A stretch of 35,208 bases of DNA from Candidatus Kaiserbacteria bacterium RIFCSPLOWO2_01_FULL_51_21 (GCA_001781435.1 MFLV01000022.1:2490-37697); one strand, 5' to 3'. Positions 1 through 9,495 are shown, numbered from the stretch's first letter. Translations and numbers: made by a program. Notes: generated by a model not told the origin, from the sequence alone.

Positions 1-381
1 ATGGGCGGAGTCGAACCGCCGTGCAAGAAAGGTTTTCAGATGAATCTACAAGTTTAGTGTGCTTTGTGTTTTAAAGACACTGCGTTAAAAACAAACCAAA
101 TCGCAGTCCCTCGAGCTCTTGATTTTCGTACATGGCGCCGAGCATGCGCCATATCTTATCCTGACGATATAACACCTCTGGCAAATAGTCAGGCAGTCTC
201 TGCCGAGATGGTAGTCTAAAAAATTAGGCTACAGCGTAAGCAGGCTGTGCGAACAGTGCCGCAAAACCAGCTTTCACTTTCGATAATGCGTTTGCATGTA
301 TCGGTGTGGAGCAGTTTAAGAAGTTACTCCAGCTTCACCTGCACAACTGAAAAATATTCCTTGTCGATGCCTGGCATCCCC
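1..381 (-). ncRNA. ssrA: tmRNA, 3' end truncated by the window edge
   Basis: Reverse complement begins GGGGATGCCAGGCATCGACAAGGAAT and ends in a T arm GGCGG-TTCGACT-CCGCC followed by CAT, which would pair with the 5' GGGGATG. The internal tag ORF GCAAACGCA...GCCTAA encodes ANALSKVKAGFAALFAQPAYAVA*. smpB lies adjacent. Confidence 0.93.
224..295 (-). other. tmRNA proteolysis-tag reading frame ANALSKVKAGFAALFAQPAYAVA + TAA
   Basis: Manual translation of the minus strand; resume codon GCA follows GATACAT, as in other tmRNAs. Confidence 0.8.
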
Positions 382-415
382 AAAATTTGTATTCGCATCG
401 ATTGCGAAAAGTGAG

Positions 416-433
416 GGGTGACCGCAGTCACCC
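416..433. terminator. Hairpin GGGTGAC-CGCA-GTCACCC between the small ORF and ssrA
   Basis: Perfect 7-bp stem; no long U tail on the minus strand, so it could be a terminator or a processing site. Confidence 0.4.
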
Positions 434-585
434 TAGTGGTAGGTTTTCTTTTTTCTTACGAGTTTGTCTGTAAGACGTCTCAGAGCTTTTTCTCGCTGAG
501 ACCTCGCAGCCTTGGTAGCGAGTACCTTGGTTGCAGTGTTTGCAAACTGCTCGGCAATTTGCTTCGCAACTTTCTTAGCCGACAT
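433..585 (-). CDS. Small basic protein (50 aa), MSAKKVAKQIAEQFANTATKVLATKAARSQREKALRRLTDKLVRKKKTYH
   Basis: Minus-strand ATG-to-TAG ORF with GGGAGAAACAA upstream; below the ORF-track length cutoff; Lys/Arg-rich and fills the smpB-ssrA gap. Confidence 0.6.
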   Translation of the reverse strand: MSAKKVAKQIAEQFANTATKVLATKAARSQREKALRRLTDKLVRKKKTYH

Positions 586-621
586 TTGTTTCTCCCAAAT
601 AAACCCACTTTTCGCAATCGA

Positions 622-1065
622 TTATTCTGTTTTCAATGTTCGCCGAATTTCTCGCTCGGTATCGCGCTTCTTGAGTACCTCGCGCTTATCGTATTTTTTC
701 TTGCCGCGAGCAACCGCCGCCGAGAGTTTTAACCGTGAATTTTTATTATATACTGAAAGGGGCACTATTGTCAAGCCTTTCTTATTTTCATACTGGGCGA
801 GCTCACCGAGTTCTTTTTTGGTAAGTAAGAGCCGCCGTGTTCGCGCCGGGTCATACTCTTTCGGGGTATTGCCGGTTTGGTAAGGAGGTATAGTTGCTCC
901 CACCAAGTACGCTTCGCCACCACGTACGACGACATGTGCGCCCTCAAGTTGTCCATGACCCGCTCGGAGCGATTTCACTTCGAAACCAAGCAACTCCAAA
1001 CCCGCCTCGTAGGTCTCGAGAATTTCATAGTTAAAGCGGGCCTTTTTGTTCTCTATTAAGTTCAT
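622..1065 (-). CDS. smpB: SsrA-binding protein SmpB
   Basis: MNLIENKKARFNYEILETYEAGLELLGFEVKSLR...GKKKYDKREVLKKRDTEREI is typical SmpB; the ATG at 1065 is preferred over the longer ORF start. Confidence 0.96.
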   Translation of the reverse strand: MNLIENKKARFNYEILETYEAGLELLGFEVKSLRAGHGQLEGAHVVVRGGEAYLVGATIPPYQTGNTPKEYDPARTRRLLLTKKELGELAQYENKKGLTIVPLSVYNKNSRLKLSAAVARGKKKYDKREVLKKRDTEREIRRTLKTE

Positions 1066-1180
1066 TCTTTTTCTGTTTTCGACTTGCCCCGTAGCCAAAC
1101 GCGAAGTGTTTGTGGTACCGGGGTGAGACTTGCCATGGACTTTTCTTTGTGTCGTTTCTGTGTATAATAACCACTCTAAC

Positions 1181-3109
1181 ATGGATATCTTCAGACGAAA
1201 TACCAAGGAGAAAAGCCAAAAAAAGGGAGCCGGCGGGAATTTGCCCGGCGGGCGGCAGTTTTGGGCAAATCTTGCCGGCACCATTCTTATTTTCCTGATA
1301 CTTCTCAGTATTTATTCCTTTATCGCAGAGAATCAGAAGGAAAAGGAAAATGTGGCACTCTCGCAACTTGCCGCGGATATTAATACGGGCAAAGTCGTCT
1401 CTGTTATCGTGAAGGGAGACATCCTCAGTCTCACCTATGTTGGCGATATCGCGAAAGAATCGAAGAAAGAAACCGATACGCCGCTTTCAGAATCGCTTAA
1501 AAATTACGGTGTTTTGCCGGAGAAACTGAGCAAAATCTCCGTCGAAGTGCAAAACCCGAGCGGCCTTCGGTTTTGGTTTGCCAATCTCGCCCCGTTTCTT
1601 ATCCCTCTCGTTTTCATTGTTTTCTTTCTTTGGTTTTTGTCCCGTCAGGTGCGCGGCGCCGGCATGCAGGCATTCACCTTCGGACAATCCAAGGCGCGGA
1701 TGATTGACCCGGCGGATAAAAATCAGCGGGTAACGTTTAAAGATGTTGCTGGCGCGCGTGAGGCGAAAGAGGAGCTTACCGAAATCGTCGATTTTCTGCG
1801 GAATCCCAAAAAATTTCTTGATATCGGGGCGCGCATTCCGAAAGGAGTGATGCTTATGGGCGCGCCGGGAACCGGAAAAACATTGCTCGCTCGGGCCGTC
1901 GCAGGCGAAGCTGGAGTTCCCTTCTTTTCGATTTCGGGTTCCGAGTTTGTTGAGATGTTTGTCGGTGTCGGCGCTTCGAGAGTGCGGGACCTCTTCCATA
2001 TGGCGAAAAAAGCGGCGCCCGCGATTGTGTTTGTCGATGAAATTGATGCGGTGGGGCGCGTGCGCGGCACGGGGGTGGGCGGCGGCAACGACGAGCGCGA
2101 ACAGACCCTGAATCAAATTCTCGTCGAGCTTGACGGTTTTGAGCCGAACGAAAAAGTTATCGTGCTTGCCGCGACGAACCGGCCGGATGTTCTTGACCCG
2201 GCGCTCTTGCGCCCCGGGCGCTTTGACCGGCGGGTAACCATTGACGTTCCCGACCGCAAGGAGCGCGAAGAGATTTTGGAAATTCATGCGCGCAAGAAGC
2301 CTTTTGCGGAGGACGTGAAACTTTCTGTCGTTGCCGAGCGTACCCCGGGATTCTCCGGCGCCGATCTTTCCTCGCTTATGAACGAGGGAGCGATTTTAGC
2401 GGCACGAGAAAACCGCAAGAAAATTTCCCAATACGATCTCATCCGCTCGATTGAGAAGGTGATGCTCGGCCCGGAGCGCAAGAGCCACATTTTAAACGCC
2501 AAGGAAAAAGAAATCACCGCCTACCACGAGGCGGGACATGCGCTTGTTTCCTCGATTCTTCCGTATGCCGATCCGGTGCACAAAATTTCAATCATCAGCC
2601 GCGGACGTGCCGCCGGCTACACGCTGAAGCTTCCCTTTGAAGACAAACGCATGCAATCGCGCAACGAATTTCTCGATGACATCGCGGTGTCGCTCGGGGG
2701 TTACGTTGCGGAAAAATTAGTCTACGGCGATTTAACGACTGGCGCTTCGAGTGATCTGCAAGTCTTGACCGCTCTTGCGCGGAATATGGTGACCCGCTAC
2801 GGCATGTCGGAGAAAATGGGACCCATGGCGCTTGAGAGCGAAGGCGGACATCCCTTGTTTGGGGCGGGGATTGGCGGCAGGGAGTATTCGGAGAAGGTAT
2901 CGGCGGAAATTGACGGGGAAGTATCCCGCATTGTGGATGAGGCATACAAGAAAGCCGAGAGCGTCATCCTAAAACACCGCGGGGCACTCGATGCGATCGC
3001 CGCGAAGCTTGTTGAAGTAGAAACGGTGGAGCGGGAAGATTTTGAAAAGCTTCTCATCGCGAATGGCATCACACCGAAGCAGAAGAAAGATATCGAACAC
3101 CAACCATAA
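1181..3109 (+). CDS. ftsH: ATP-dependent zinc metalloprotease FtsH
   Basis: Walker [12 protein letters not shown] region [20 protein letters not shown], zinc motif HEAGH, N-terminal TM segments; TATAAT at 1163 upstream. Confidence 0.97.
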   Translation: MDIFRRNTKEKSQKKGAGGNLPGGRQFWANLAGTILIFLILLSIYSFIAENQKEKENVALSQLAADINTGKVVSVIVKGDILSLTYVGDIAKESKKETDTPLSESLKNYGVLPEKLSKISVEVQNPSGLRFWFANLAPFLIPLVFIVFFLWFLSRQVRGAGMQAFTFGQSKARMIDPADKNQRVTFKDVAGAREAKEELTEIVDFLRNPKKFLDIGARIPKGVMLMGAPGTGKTLLARAVAGEAGVPFFSISGSEFVEMFVGVGASRVRDLFHMAKKAAPAIVFVDEIDAVGRVRGTGVGGGNDEREQTLNQILVELDGFEPNEKVIVLAATNRPDVLDPALLRPGRFDRRVTIDVPDRKEREEILEIHARKKPFAEDVKLSVVAERTPGFSGADLSSLMNEGAILAARENRKKISQYDLIRSIEKVMLGPERKSHILNAKEKEITAYHEAGHALVSSILPYADPVHKISIISRGRAAGYTLKLPFEDKRMQSRNEFLDDIAVSLGGYVAEKLVYGDLTTGASSDLQVLTALARNMVTRYGMSEKMGPMALESEGGHPLFGAGIGGREYSEKVSAEIDGEVSRIVDEAYKKAESVILKHRGALDAIAAKLVEVETVEREDFEKLLIANGITPKQKKDIEHQP

Positions 3110-3162
3110 TAAAAAAGTCTCGACCGCTTCGCGCGTCGGGAAAGAGCATTACATATTGTACG

Positions 3163-3191
3163 ATGACCCGTCCACAAAGTGGACGGGTCAT
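3163..3191. terminator. Hairpin ATGACCCGTCCAC-AAA-GTGGACGGGTCAT between convergent genes
   Basis: Perfect 13-bp inverted repeat with a 3-nt loop. Confidence 0.6.
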
Positions 3192-3463
3192 ATGAACGGC
3201 CAGGGGAGCAGTTCAAGTTGTCGGCTATCCCGTTTTATCTGAGGTTCTTTAAGGCCCGGGCCGCTTGGTTTTGCCACCATGAGAATCCTGCGAAGAGACC
3301 CGTTCCCAAAGGTGCCGCATGAACCGCAAATCACCATCCCACGCATACGCGCACTCGATTCTGCACAGGCTTCCCTGCAGTAGGGTCTTGATTCACCGTC
3401 GATGAACCACCGATCGTTGTGTTTCTTCGCTGTCTTGCAGTCAAAGAGGCACTGATGTGTCAT
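3188..3463 (-). CDS. Hypothetical Cys-rich protein (possible Zn-binding)
   Basis: Strong SD (AGGGAGGTTCCTATG); Cys pairs C-x3-C and CGSCG in the translation; no family recognised. Confidence 0.6.
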   Translation of the reverse strand: MTHQCLFDCKTAKKHNDRWFIDGESRPYCREACAESSARMRGMVICGSCGTFGNGSLRRILMVAKPSGPGLKEPQIKRDSRQLELLPWPFI

Positions 3464-3556
3464 AGGAACCTCCCTCTGCTTTCATTGTCACATAAAAAGA
3501 CCCAGAAAAGAAATATTGCCGCTCCTCGATTCACTCTAGGGCGGGTTAAAGCGAGA

Positions 3557-4672
3557 CTACGCGAGGCGTTCGATTTGCCAGGGTATGGTTTCGCCCGCCC
3601 CCATAGGTTCAATAGCTCCGCTTCCTTCTCCAAAAAGCTCAGGCACTTTGGAGGGCGATTCTTTAAGAAGCGCCTGTTCCTTGGGCGCGGGGATACCGTA
3701 AAACGCGGGACCCTTTTGGCAGGCGAAACGCACAAATTTCTCAAACCAACCTTCCCTGCCGGAATCTTTGAAGAGAGAAAAGTAGATGGAAAGTCCGACT
3801 GGCTCATTAAAAACTCCACCCGGACATCCACGACCGCGCGATTTTATGCTGATGGGGTGCGGTGCCGAGTCAGTGCCGAGAAACCCGCCACCCTCAAGGA
3901 GAAAGCTCACAAGCGCTTGTCGGTCCTCCTCCTCTTTAAGCACGGGAATAGAGTAGTCCGCCGGATTAAGGCCTCCCTGAAAGAGCCGCGTGCGATTCCA
4001 CACCAGATACTGCGGCGCAACCGTTGCCTCCACGGGGCAGCCTTTTTTCTGCCAACCACGCACCACTTCCACTCCTTTTTTGGAACTAAGATGTTCGATC
4101 ACTACTTTGAGATCGGGAAAGCGTTTGAGAATTTCTTGGACCATAAAGAGTCCCCGTTCTTCGCGCCTAAAGGGGTCTATCTCGCTGCCGTCTTTTTCCT
4201 GTACCAATTCGGTATGCACGAGAAGTACCATGCCGATTTCCTGCATAACTTCAAATACTTCGTCGAGTACTCCAAGTGCATTAAAATCAAGTCCATAATC
4301 GGAATGGGTCGTTCCAGCTTTTGGATAGAGTTTCGCGGCAATCCACGCTCCGCGCTCAAAGCCTTCGCGTACCACCTCGGGTGCGGTATCCGGTTCCAGA
4401 TAGAGCGGAACGTTCACATCAAAATGAGGATTCGTTTTATGCGCGATTGAAAGAATCTTTTTCCGATACTCGATTGCTTGGGAGGGAGTGCGGATGCGGT
4501 TTGCGCCGAGGTTTGGCATCGCCGTAGCGTAGCGGTAGCGCTTCGCGGTCTCCGGGATAACGAGCTCCATCATCTCGGGCTCCTCACGAAAGTGCACGTG
4601 GAGGTTCGCCGGCATGGGCAGTCGATAGGAGCCGCTTTCCTCATCCCATCCGATTTTTTCTTCGGTCTCCAT
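3557..4672 (-). CDS. pyrC: Dihydroorotase
   Basis: PANLHVHFRE (metal-binding HxH), KLYPKAGTTHSDYG, VIEHLSSK, GTDSAPH motifs. Confidence 0.92.
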   Translation of the reverse strand: METEEKIGWDEESGSYRLPMPANLHVHFREEPEMMELVIPETAKRYRYATAMPNLGANRIRTPSQAIEYRKKILSIAHKTNPHFDVNVPLYLEPDTAPEVVREGFERGAWIAAKLYPKAGTTHSDYGLDFNALGVLDEVFEVMQEIGMVLLVHTELVQEKDGSEIDPFRREERGLFMVQEILKRFPDLKVVIEHLSSKKGVEVVRGWQKKGCPVEATVAPQYLVWNRTRLFQGGLNPADYSIPVLKEEEDRQALVSFLLEGGGFLGTDSAPHPISIKSRGRGCPGGVFNEPVGLSIYFSLFKDSGREGWFEKFVRFACQKGPAFYGIPAPKEQALLKESPSKVPELFGEGSGAIEPMGAGETIPWQIERLA

Positions 4673-4682
4673 AGTGTAGGAG

Positions 4683-5663
4683 TTAGGCCAGCAGTTGGTG
4701 TGCACGGCGGATGACGGAGCGGATATTCCACGGCCGTAACATCGCAACCGAACCGATGAAAATGGAATCTATGCCTCGGTGCAATCCCGCTTGGACCAAG
4801 GTATCCACGTCGCGCCGACTAAGAATCCCGCCTCCTACGTTCAGAGGTTTTTCAATACCCAGGGTGCGCAGTTGCCGCAGGTATTCCGCGACGAGCGGTA
4901 AGAGCGGAGAACCCGAAAGACCCCCTCCTCCAAAAGAAGCTTCTCGTCGCGCAAGAGGAGAGCCTTCCGGAAACCAGCGTTTCCACGGAATTGCTTCCGG
5001 CAGTTCTCCGAAGGGGATAGTATTGCTAAAGCAGAGAGCGTCGCAGGCGCGGTGGCGCGCGATACTTTGTGCCGCTTCGGGAGGAACGAGAATATTGATT
5101 TTTACCACGAGCGGAATGTTGAGTCTCGAAGCCTCGTCGAGGAAAAGAGTGGCTTCACGGGCGAGTTCATGCGGGTCAAGTTTGGTATTCGGGCAACTTA
5201 GGTTGATTTGAAGTCCAATCGGCAGGCGAGCCTTTCGAAGCTCATGTTCAAGGAGTACGCAAAATTTCTGAAATTCCTCCAAACGCTCCTTCTGCGAATA
5301 ACTGACGGGCATGACCGAGATCATGAAAGGAGCTTTTTCATCGGCAAGGAGACCTTGGGCAAAAAGTTCCTGAGTGCCGGGCCCGCTTAAACCGACGGCA
5401 TTAAGAGCGATCCCTCGGGACCAGCTCCACCAGATACAGCGCGGGAATAATTCTCGGGGGCCGTAGCGTTTCTCTTTTCCTCGAAGCGGCATGTTGCCTC
5501 TATGGGGAAGGAGCGTGGCGGTCTTTGCGACCCGGGTTGACCCCGTAAAATTAAACACGAATCTTGCAAGCGGGAGATGGTGGAACCACCATCCTTCTCC
5601 GAAAAAACCACGCACACCAGCGGCGTCGAGGCAGGGGCCAAATTCAATACCGCGCAATTTCAT
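4683..5663 (-). CDS. pyrD: Dihydroorotate dehydrogenase-like protein
   Basis: INLSCPNTK, LVVKIN, NVGGGILSRRD, and C-terminal GSVAMLRPWNI; in a cluster with pyrB and pyrC. Confidence 0.82.
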   Translation of the reverse strand: MKLRGIEFGPCLDAAGVRGFFGEGWWFHHLPLARFVFNFTGSTRVAKTATLLPHRGNMPLRGKEKRYGPRELFPRCIWWSWSRGIALNAVGLSGPGTQELFAQGLLADEKAPFMISVMPVSYSQKERLEEFQKFCVLLEHELRKARLPIGLQINLSCPNTKLDPHELAREATLFLDEASRLNIPLVVKINILVPPEAAQSIARHRACDALCFSNTIPFGELPEAIPWKRWFPEGSPLARREASFGGGGLSGSPLLPLVAEYLRQLRTLGIEKPLNVGGGILSRRDVDTLVQAGLHRGIDSIFIGSVAMLRPWNIRSVIRRAHQLLA

Positions 5664-5678
5664 TGGCGTTTCTCAGGC

Positions 5679-6614
5679 TTAGCCGCTGTTAAATACCCAT
5701 CGCAAAAGCGCCATGCGAACAAAAAGCCCATAGCGGGCTTGCCGGAAGTAGGCGGCTTGCGGCATATCGTCGACTTCGCGAGCGATCTCGTCGTTGCGGG
5801 GCAGGGGGTGCATGATAATGGCTCCTTTTTGCATACGCTCGGCAAGCGTTCGATCAACACGGTAGACATTTTTAAGTCCTTCGTATTGGAGCGGGTCAGG
5901 GAAGCGTTCTTTTTGTATGCGTGTTTGATACAGCACCTGGACATCTCCGATGGCTTCCTCAAGCGTTCCAACTTCCCGGTATGAAACCCGGTGACGCTTC
6001 AGGTATGCCTTGATGTCATCCCCGACTCGTAGCTCCGGTGGAGAAATGAAGGTGATGGTGACGTTGTTAAATTTTCCGAGAAGATACGCAAGAGAGCGAA
6101 TGGTTCTTCCGTATTTTAAATCTCCCGCAAGGGCGATGGAAATGCCGTCAATGGTGTGACACTCACGATTGATGGTGTATAAATCAAGGAGCGCCTGCGT
6201 TGGATGCTGGCCGGCTCCGGCTCCGGCATTAATAATCGGAACCGCCGAGACCGCTGCGGCACGCTCGGGAGCGTCTTCCTTATTGTGTCGCAGTACGATG
6301 GCATTGGCATAGTTGCCGACAACTCGGATAGTATCCTCAAGCGTCTCGCCTTTTGCGGCTGAAGAGAACTCGTGAGCATTCTCCGTGACAATGACCCTGC
6401 CGCCTTGACGCAACATCGCGGTTTCAAATGAAAACCGAGTACGGGTACTCGGTTCGTAAAAAAGACAAGCAAGAATCTTTCCGTGGAGCGCCTCTTTTGA
6501 TTCGTGTTCTAACCGATCGGCGAGGGAGAAAAGTTCCCCGAGCAACGCCCGGTCGAACTGCTGGGATTTAATGATGTGCCGAGGTTTTGAAGGCATTAAC
6601 AAAGAGGGTAGCAC
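5679..6614 (-). CDS. pyrB: Aspartate carbamoyltransferase catalytic subunit; probable GTG start at 6614 (ATG alternative at 6596)
   Basis: FYEPSTRTRFSFETAM, HPTQALLDLYTI, HPLPRNDEI; SD GAGGTGA placed for the GTG start. Confidence 0.93.
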   Translation of the reverse strand: MLPSLLMPSKPRHIIKSQQFDRALLGELFSLADRLEHESKEALHGKILACLFYEPSTRTRFSFETAMLRQGGRVIVTENAHEFSSAAKGETLEDTIRVVGNYANAIVLRHNKEDAPERAAAVSAVPIINAGAGAGQHPTQALLDLYTINRECHTIDGISIALAGDLKYGRTIRSLAYLLGKFNNVTITFISPPELRVGDDIKAYLKRHRVSYREVGTLEEAIGDVQVLYQTRIQKERFPDPLQYEGLKNVYRVDRTLAERMQKGAIIMHPLPRNDEIAREVDDMPQAAYFRQARYGLFVRMALLRWVFNSG

Positions 6615-6713
6615 AAAATCACCTCTTTTAAAATTGAGGAAGGGTCGAGCCCCCACGGTTTTCGCAGGGTTATCAAAACAAACGCCTTCGTGTACTATAC
6701 CGGGAGGAGGTGA

Positions 6714-6914
6714 ATGATGAATCTGCGTCCCATTATCATCGGTGTAGGGCTGTATCTTGTGGTAGCGCTTCTGTATGCCATGCGCGATATCCGGAAAGGC
6801 CCCGTCAGCGAGTACCATAACAGTAAGGTCTTTAACGGCGTTACCTTTGCCGTTATCGGCCTGCTCGCGACTTCGCTCACTTGGCCCTGGCAACGGTGGC
6901 AACAACAGTCCTAA
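6714..6914 (+). CDS. Small membrane protein (66 aa)
   Basis: Strong SD GGGAGGAGGTGA-ATG; two hydrophobic segments; terminator follows. Confidence 0.65.
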   Translation: MMNLRPIIIGVGLYLVVALLYAMRDIRKGPVSEYHNSKVFNGVTFAVIGLLATSLTWPWQRWQQQS

Positions 6915-6920
6915 CCATAG

Positions 6921-6945
6921 ACGCCGGTCCCGAAGGGGCCGGCGT
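6921..6945 (+). terminator. Rho-independent terminator-like hairpin
   Basis: ACGCCGGTCCC-GAA-GGGGCCGGCGT followed by TCGCATTTTG. Confidence 0.7.
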
Positions 6946-7007
6946 TCGCATTTTGTAGGAATTTCGATACATTGATTTAATATTTTTATAGGGTACATTA
7001 AAAATCT

Positions 7008-7079
7008 GCGCGCGTAGCTCAATGGTAGAGCAGGCGACTTATATTCGTCCGGTTCTAGGTTCGAATCCTAGCGCGCGCA
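7008..7079 (+). tRNA. tRNA-Ile, anticodon TAT (UAU)
   Basis: Cloverleaf GCGCGCG-TA-GCTC-AATGGTA-GAGC-A-GGCGA-CTTATAT-TCGTC-CGGTT-CTAGG-TTCGAAT-CCTAG-CGCGCGC-A; no encoded CCA. Confidence 0.85.
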
Positions 7080-7083
7080 ATGA

Positions 7084-9225
7084 CTATTCAAAATGAAGCT
7101 CCTCGCTCCGCGAGGCAACTGCCTCGCGGAGGTTTGGGTGCTTGAGGAGCTTCGGGTCTTCGTTCAAAAGATTGCGCGCCTCAGTGCGCGCCGCCTCGAC
7201 CATTTTTAAATTCTGCATCGCTTCCATCGCAACGTCCGAGATACCCCATTGTCTGCCTCCCCAAAGTTGTCCGGCGCCGCGCAATTTCAAATCAAGCTCC
7301 GCGAGTTCGAACCCGTTTTTGGCAGTCTGTAGTGCCTTTAATCGCTCAAGGGAAGTCTTACCCTTTGTTTCAGCAAGAGCAAAGCAGAATGCCTGATGGT
7401 TACTTCGAATGACGCGGCCTCGAAGCTGGTGGAGCTGTGAGAGGCCGAACCGTTCCGCGCCTTCAATGAGAATGACGGTGGCATTGGGCACATTGACACC
7501 GACCTCAACGACGGAAGTTGCGGTAAGAATCTGAATTTTCCCCGATGCAAATTCTGCCATGATTCGATCTTTTTCTTTTGTTGTAAGTTTGCTATGCAGT
7601 ATCCCAATTTCGTATTCAGGAAAAACCTCTTTCTTGAGGCGCGCCGCTTCCGCCTTGACTGATTTTGCAAGAAGCGCCAGCTCTTTCGTTGGGTCTGGCT
7701 CGTCTATGCGCGGACAAATCACATAGGCTTGCCGGCCCTTACGAAGTTCTTCGCGAATTTTTTCATACATCTGCGCGCGTCCTTGTGAACCGACAATCTC
7801 GGTAATTATGGACTTTCGTCCGTGCGGCATTTCGTCAAGAAGAGTGAGATCAAGGTCTCCATAAATCGTAAGCGCAAGCGTGCGGGGAATCGGCGTGGCG
7901 GTCATTGAGAGGAGGTGCGGCAGAAGATGTTCTTTCTTGGCGAGTGCGGAGCGCTGTGCCGTACCGAAGCGGTGCTGTTCATCGATAATGACATAGGCGA
8001 GATGTTTAAAGCGCACGGATTTTTGAATGAGCGCGTGTGTCCCGATGAGAATCGGTATTTCTCCGTTTGCCACCCATTTCAAAAGCTGGGCACGCGAAAT
8101 ATCCGTTGCTTTGTTCGGCGAAACCTTTGAAGGAAATTTCTTGCATCCGCTTCCGGTGATAAGGCCAATATTTACTGGGAGATATTCAAAATATCTTATG
8201 AATGATTCAAAGTGCTGTTTGGCAAGGATTTCAGTAGGAGCCATGTAGGCGACTTGCAGATTGCCGAAGTCTTGCCCCTTGGGGCGGCTTACGATAGTGG
8301 CATAGGCCGTTGCCGCCGCAACGGCGGTTTTTCCTGAGCCCACATCGCCCTCAAGAAGGCGAGACATGGCGTGTGATTTTTCAAAATCTTTGAGAATGGT
8401 TTCAATTGCATGTGTTTGTGCCGCGGTCGGCATAAAAGGGAAACGTCCAATAAATTTTTCAAGGCCAGCGGTATTGACAACGATAGTAAAGGTCGGCTTC
8501 TCATCATAGGAGCGGCGCGCCTGTTGTTTCCCAAGCTGAATCAAAAAAACTTCTTCAAAGGCGAAGCGCTTGCGTGCCGCAAGGGCGTCAGAGCTTTTCC
8601 TCGGCGTATGCGCAAAAATAAGCGCCGTGGGAAGCGAGGGGAGGTTGTAGCGCTTGAGAATCTCTGGAGGAATAGGGTCGTCGAGCTTCTCAAGAATGCC
8701 CGTTTTGAAAATTTTTTGGATTGCGTAATAGAACCAAAGCGACGTAACCCCTCGACTTTCGGGATATATAGGAAGAAGCGCCGGCCCCTCCTCAAAAAGC
8801 GGTCCGCCCGGAGACCGCGGGGCCATTTCCGCGGTTTGCGGATTGGAAATATAGAGTCGCCCTTCTTTTCCCGAAACCCGGCCACGCATCGAAAGTGAGA
8901 CTCCTTCGGGGAGCATCTTAGCGAGATAGGGCTGGTTGAACCAGATAATCTTAATGCTTCCAGTGGAATCTCGAAGTATCGCCTCGGCGATCGGCACTTT
9001 GCTCCGGAAGGCTTTTCTTATTGAGAGGTTAGAGAGCGTGCCATACACAGTAACCTCCTCGCCCGGAGCGAGTTCTCCGATTGGTTCTGTCCTTGAGCCT
9101 TCTTCATAGCGAGACGGGAAATGACGAAAGAGGTCGGCAATGGTTGCGATACCGAGTTTCCGAAGCGCGCGCTCCTGTACTTGCGTAAGGCGGAAACAAG
9201 ACAAGACAAGGTCTCTCGGCAACAT
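7084..9225 (-). CDS. recG: ATP-dependent DNA helicase RecG
   Basis: N-terminal wedge/OB region, Walker A LLEGDVGSGKT, DEQHRFG, SMTATPIPRTL, HQLRGRVIRS. Confidence 0.96.
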   Translation of the reverse strand: MLPRDLVLSCFRLTQVQERALRKLGIATIADLFRHFPSRYEEGSRTEPIGELAPGEEVTVYGTLSNLSIRKAFRSKVPIAEAILRDSTGSIKIIWFNQPYLAKMLPEGVSLSMRGRVSGKEGRLYISNPQTAEMAPRSPGGPLFEEGPALLPIYPESRGVTSLWFYYAIQKIFKTGILEKLDDPIPPEILKRYNLPSLPTALIFAHTPRKSSDALAARKRFAFEEVFLIQLGKQQARRSYDEKPTFTIVVNTAGLEKFIGRFPFMPTAAQTHAIETILKDFEKSHAMSRLLEGDVGSGKTAVAAATAYATIVSRPKGQDFGNLQVAYMAPTEILAKQHFESFIRYFEYLPVNIGLITGSGCKKFPSKVSPNKATDISRAQLLKWVANGEIPILIGTHALIQKSVRFKHLAYVIIDEQHRFGTAQRSALAKKEHLLPHLLSMTATPIPRTLALTIYGDLDLTLLDEMPHGRKSIITEIVGSQGRAQMYEKIREELRKGRQAYVICPRIDEPDPTKELALLAKSVKAEAARLKKEVFPEYEIGILHSKLTTKEKDRIMAEFASGKIQILTATSVVEVGVNVPNATVILIEGAERFGLSQLHQLRGRVIRSNHQAFCFALAETKGKTSLERLKALQTAKNGFELAELDLKLRGAGQLWGGRQWGISDVAMEAMQNLKMVEAARTEARNLLNEDPKLLKHPNLREAVASRSEELHFE

Positions 9226-9290
9226 CTTGCTATTGTAACATCCCTCATTCAGGCATTTTCTTTGCGAATTTTTTTGTTCCGAGCTCTTTT

Positions 9291-9495
9291 GTGAAGCCCC
9301 ACGGCTTTACAGCCGTGGCATCTTCACTTCAGGAACCCTCGGTTCCTGACGTTCTTCCCCAGTTTTGGAAAAGGAAATCCCCAAAACTGGGGAAGAACTG
9401 TTCTCCTCCACGGAGAAACTACAGTTTCCCCGACCCCCTTCGTCTCCCCTCGCGTTCAGCCACGGCCTTACGGCCGTGGCTCTCTGCGAGCTGAG
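9291..9495 (-). repeat. Hairpin-train repeat element, copy B (expanded)
   Basis: Termini GTGAAGCCCCACGGCTTTACAGCCGTGG and GCCACGGCCTTACGGCCGTGGCTCTCTGCGAGCTGA; interior perfect 18-bp stem GTTCTTCCCCAGTTTTGG/CCAAAACTGGGGAAGAAC plus smaller hairpins. Confidence 0.85.

Noticed and set aside
418-883. Plus-strand ORFs of 104 and 123 aa over the smpB/small-ORF region
   Set aside because: Antisense to smpB and the small basic ORF; composition unlike a real protein and no SD.
1487-2287. 266-aa minus-strand ORF opposite ftsH (and other antisense ORFs at recG, pilB, ligA)
   Set aside because: Shadow ORFs of strongly supported coding genes; no recognisable domains.
3419-4450. 343-aa plus-strand ORF
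   Set aside because: Antisense to pyrC, which has clear catalytic motifs.
9291-9495. CRISPR array
   Set aside because: Repeats are different hairpins rather than identical units with regular spacers; no cas genes.
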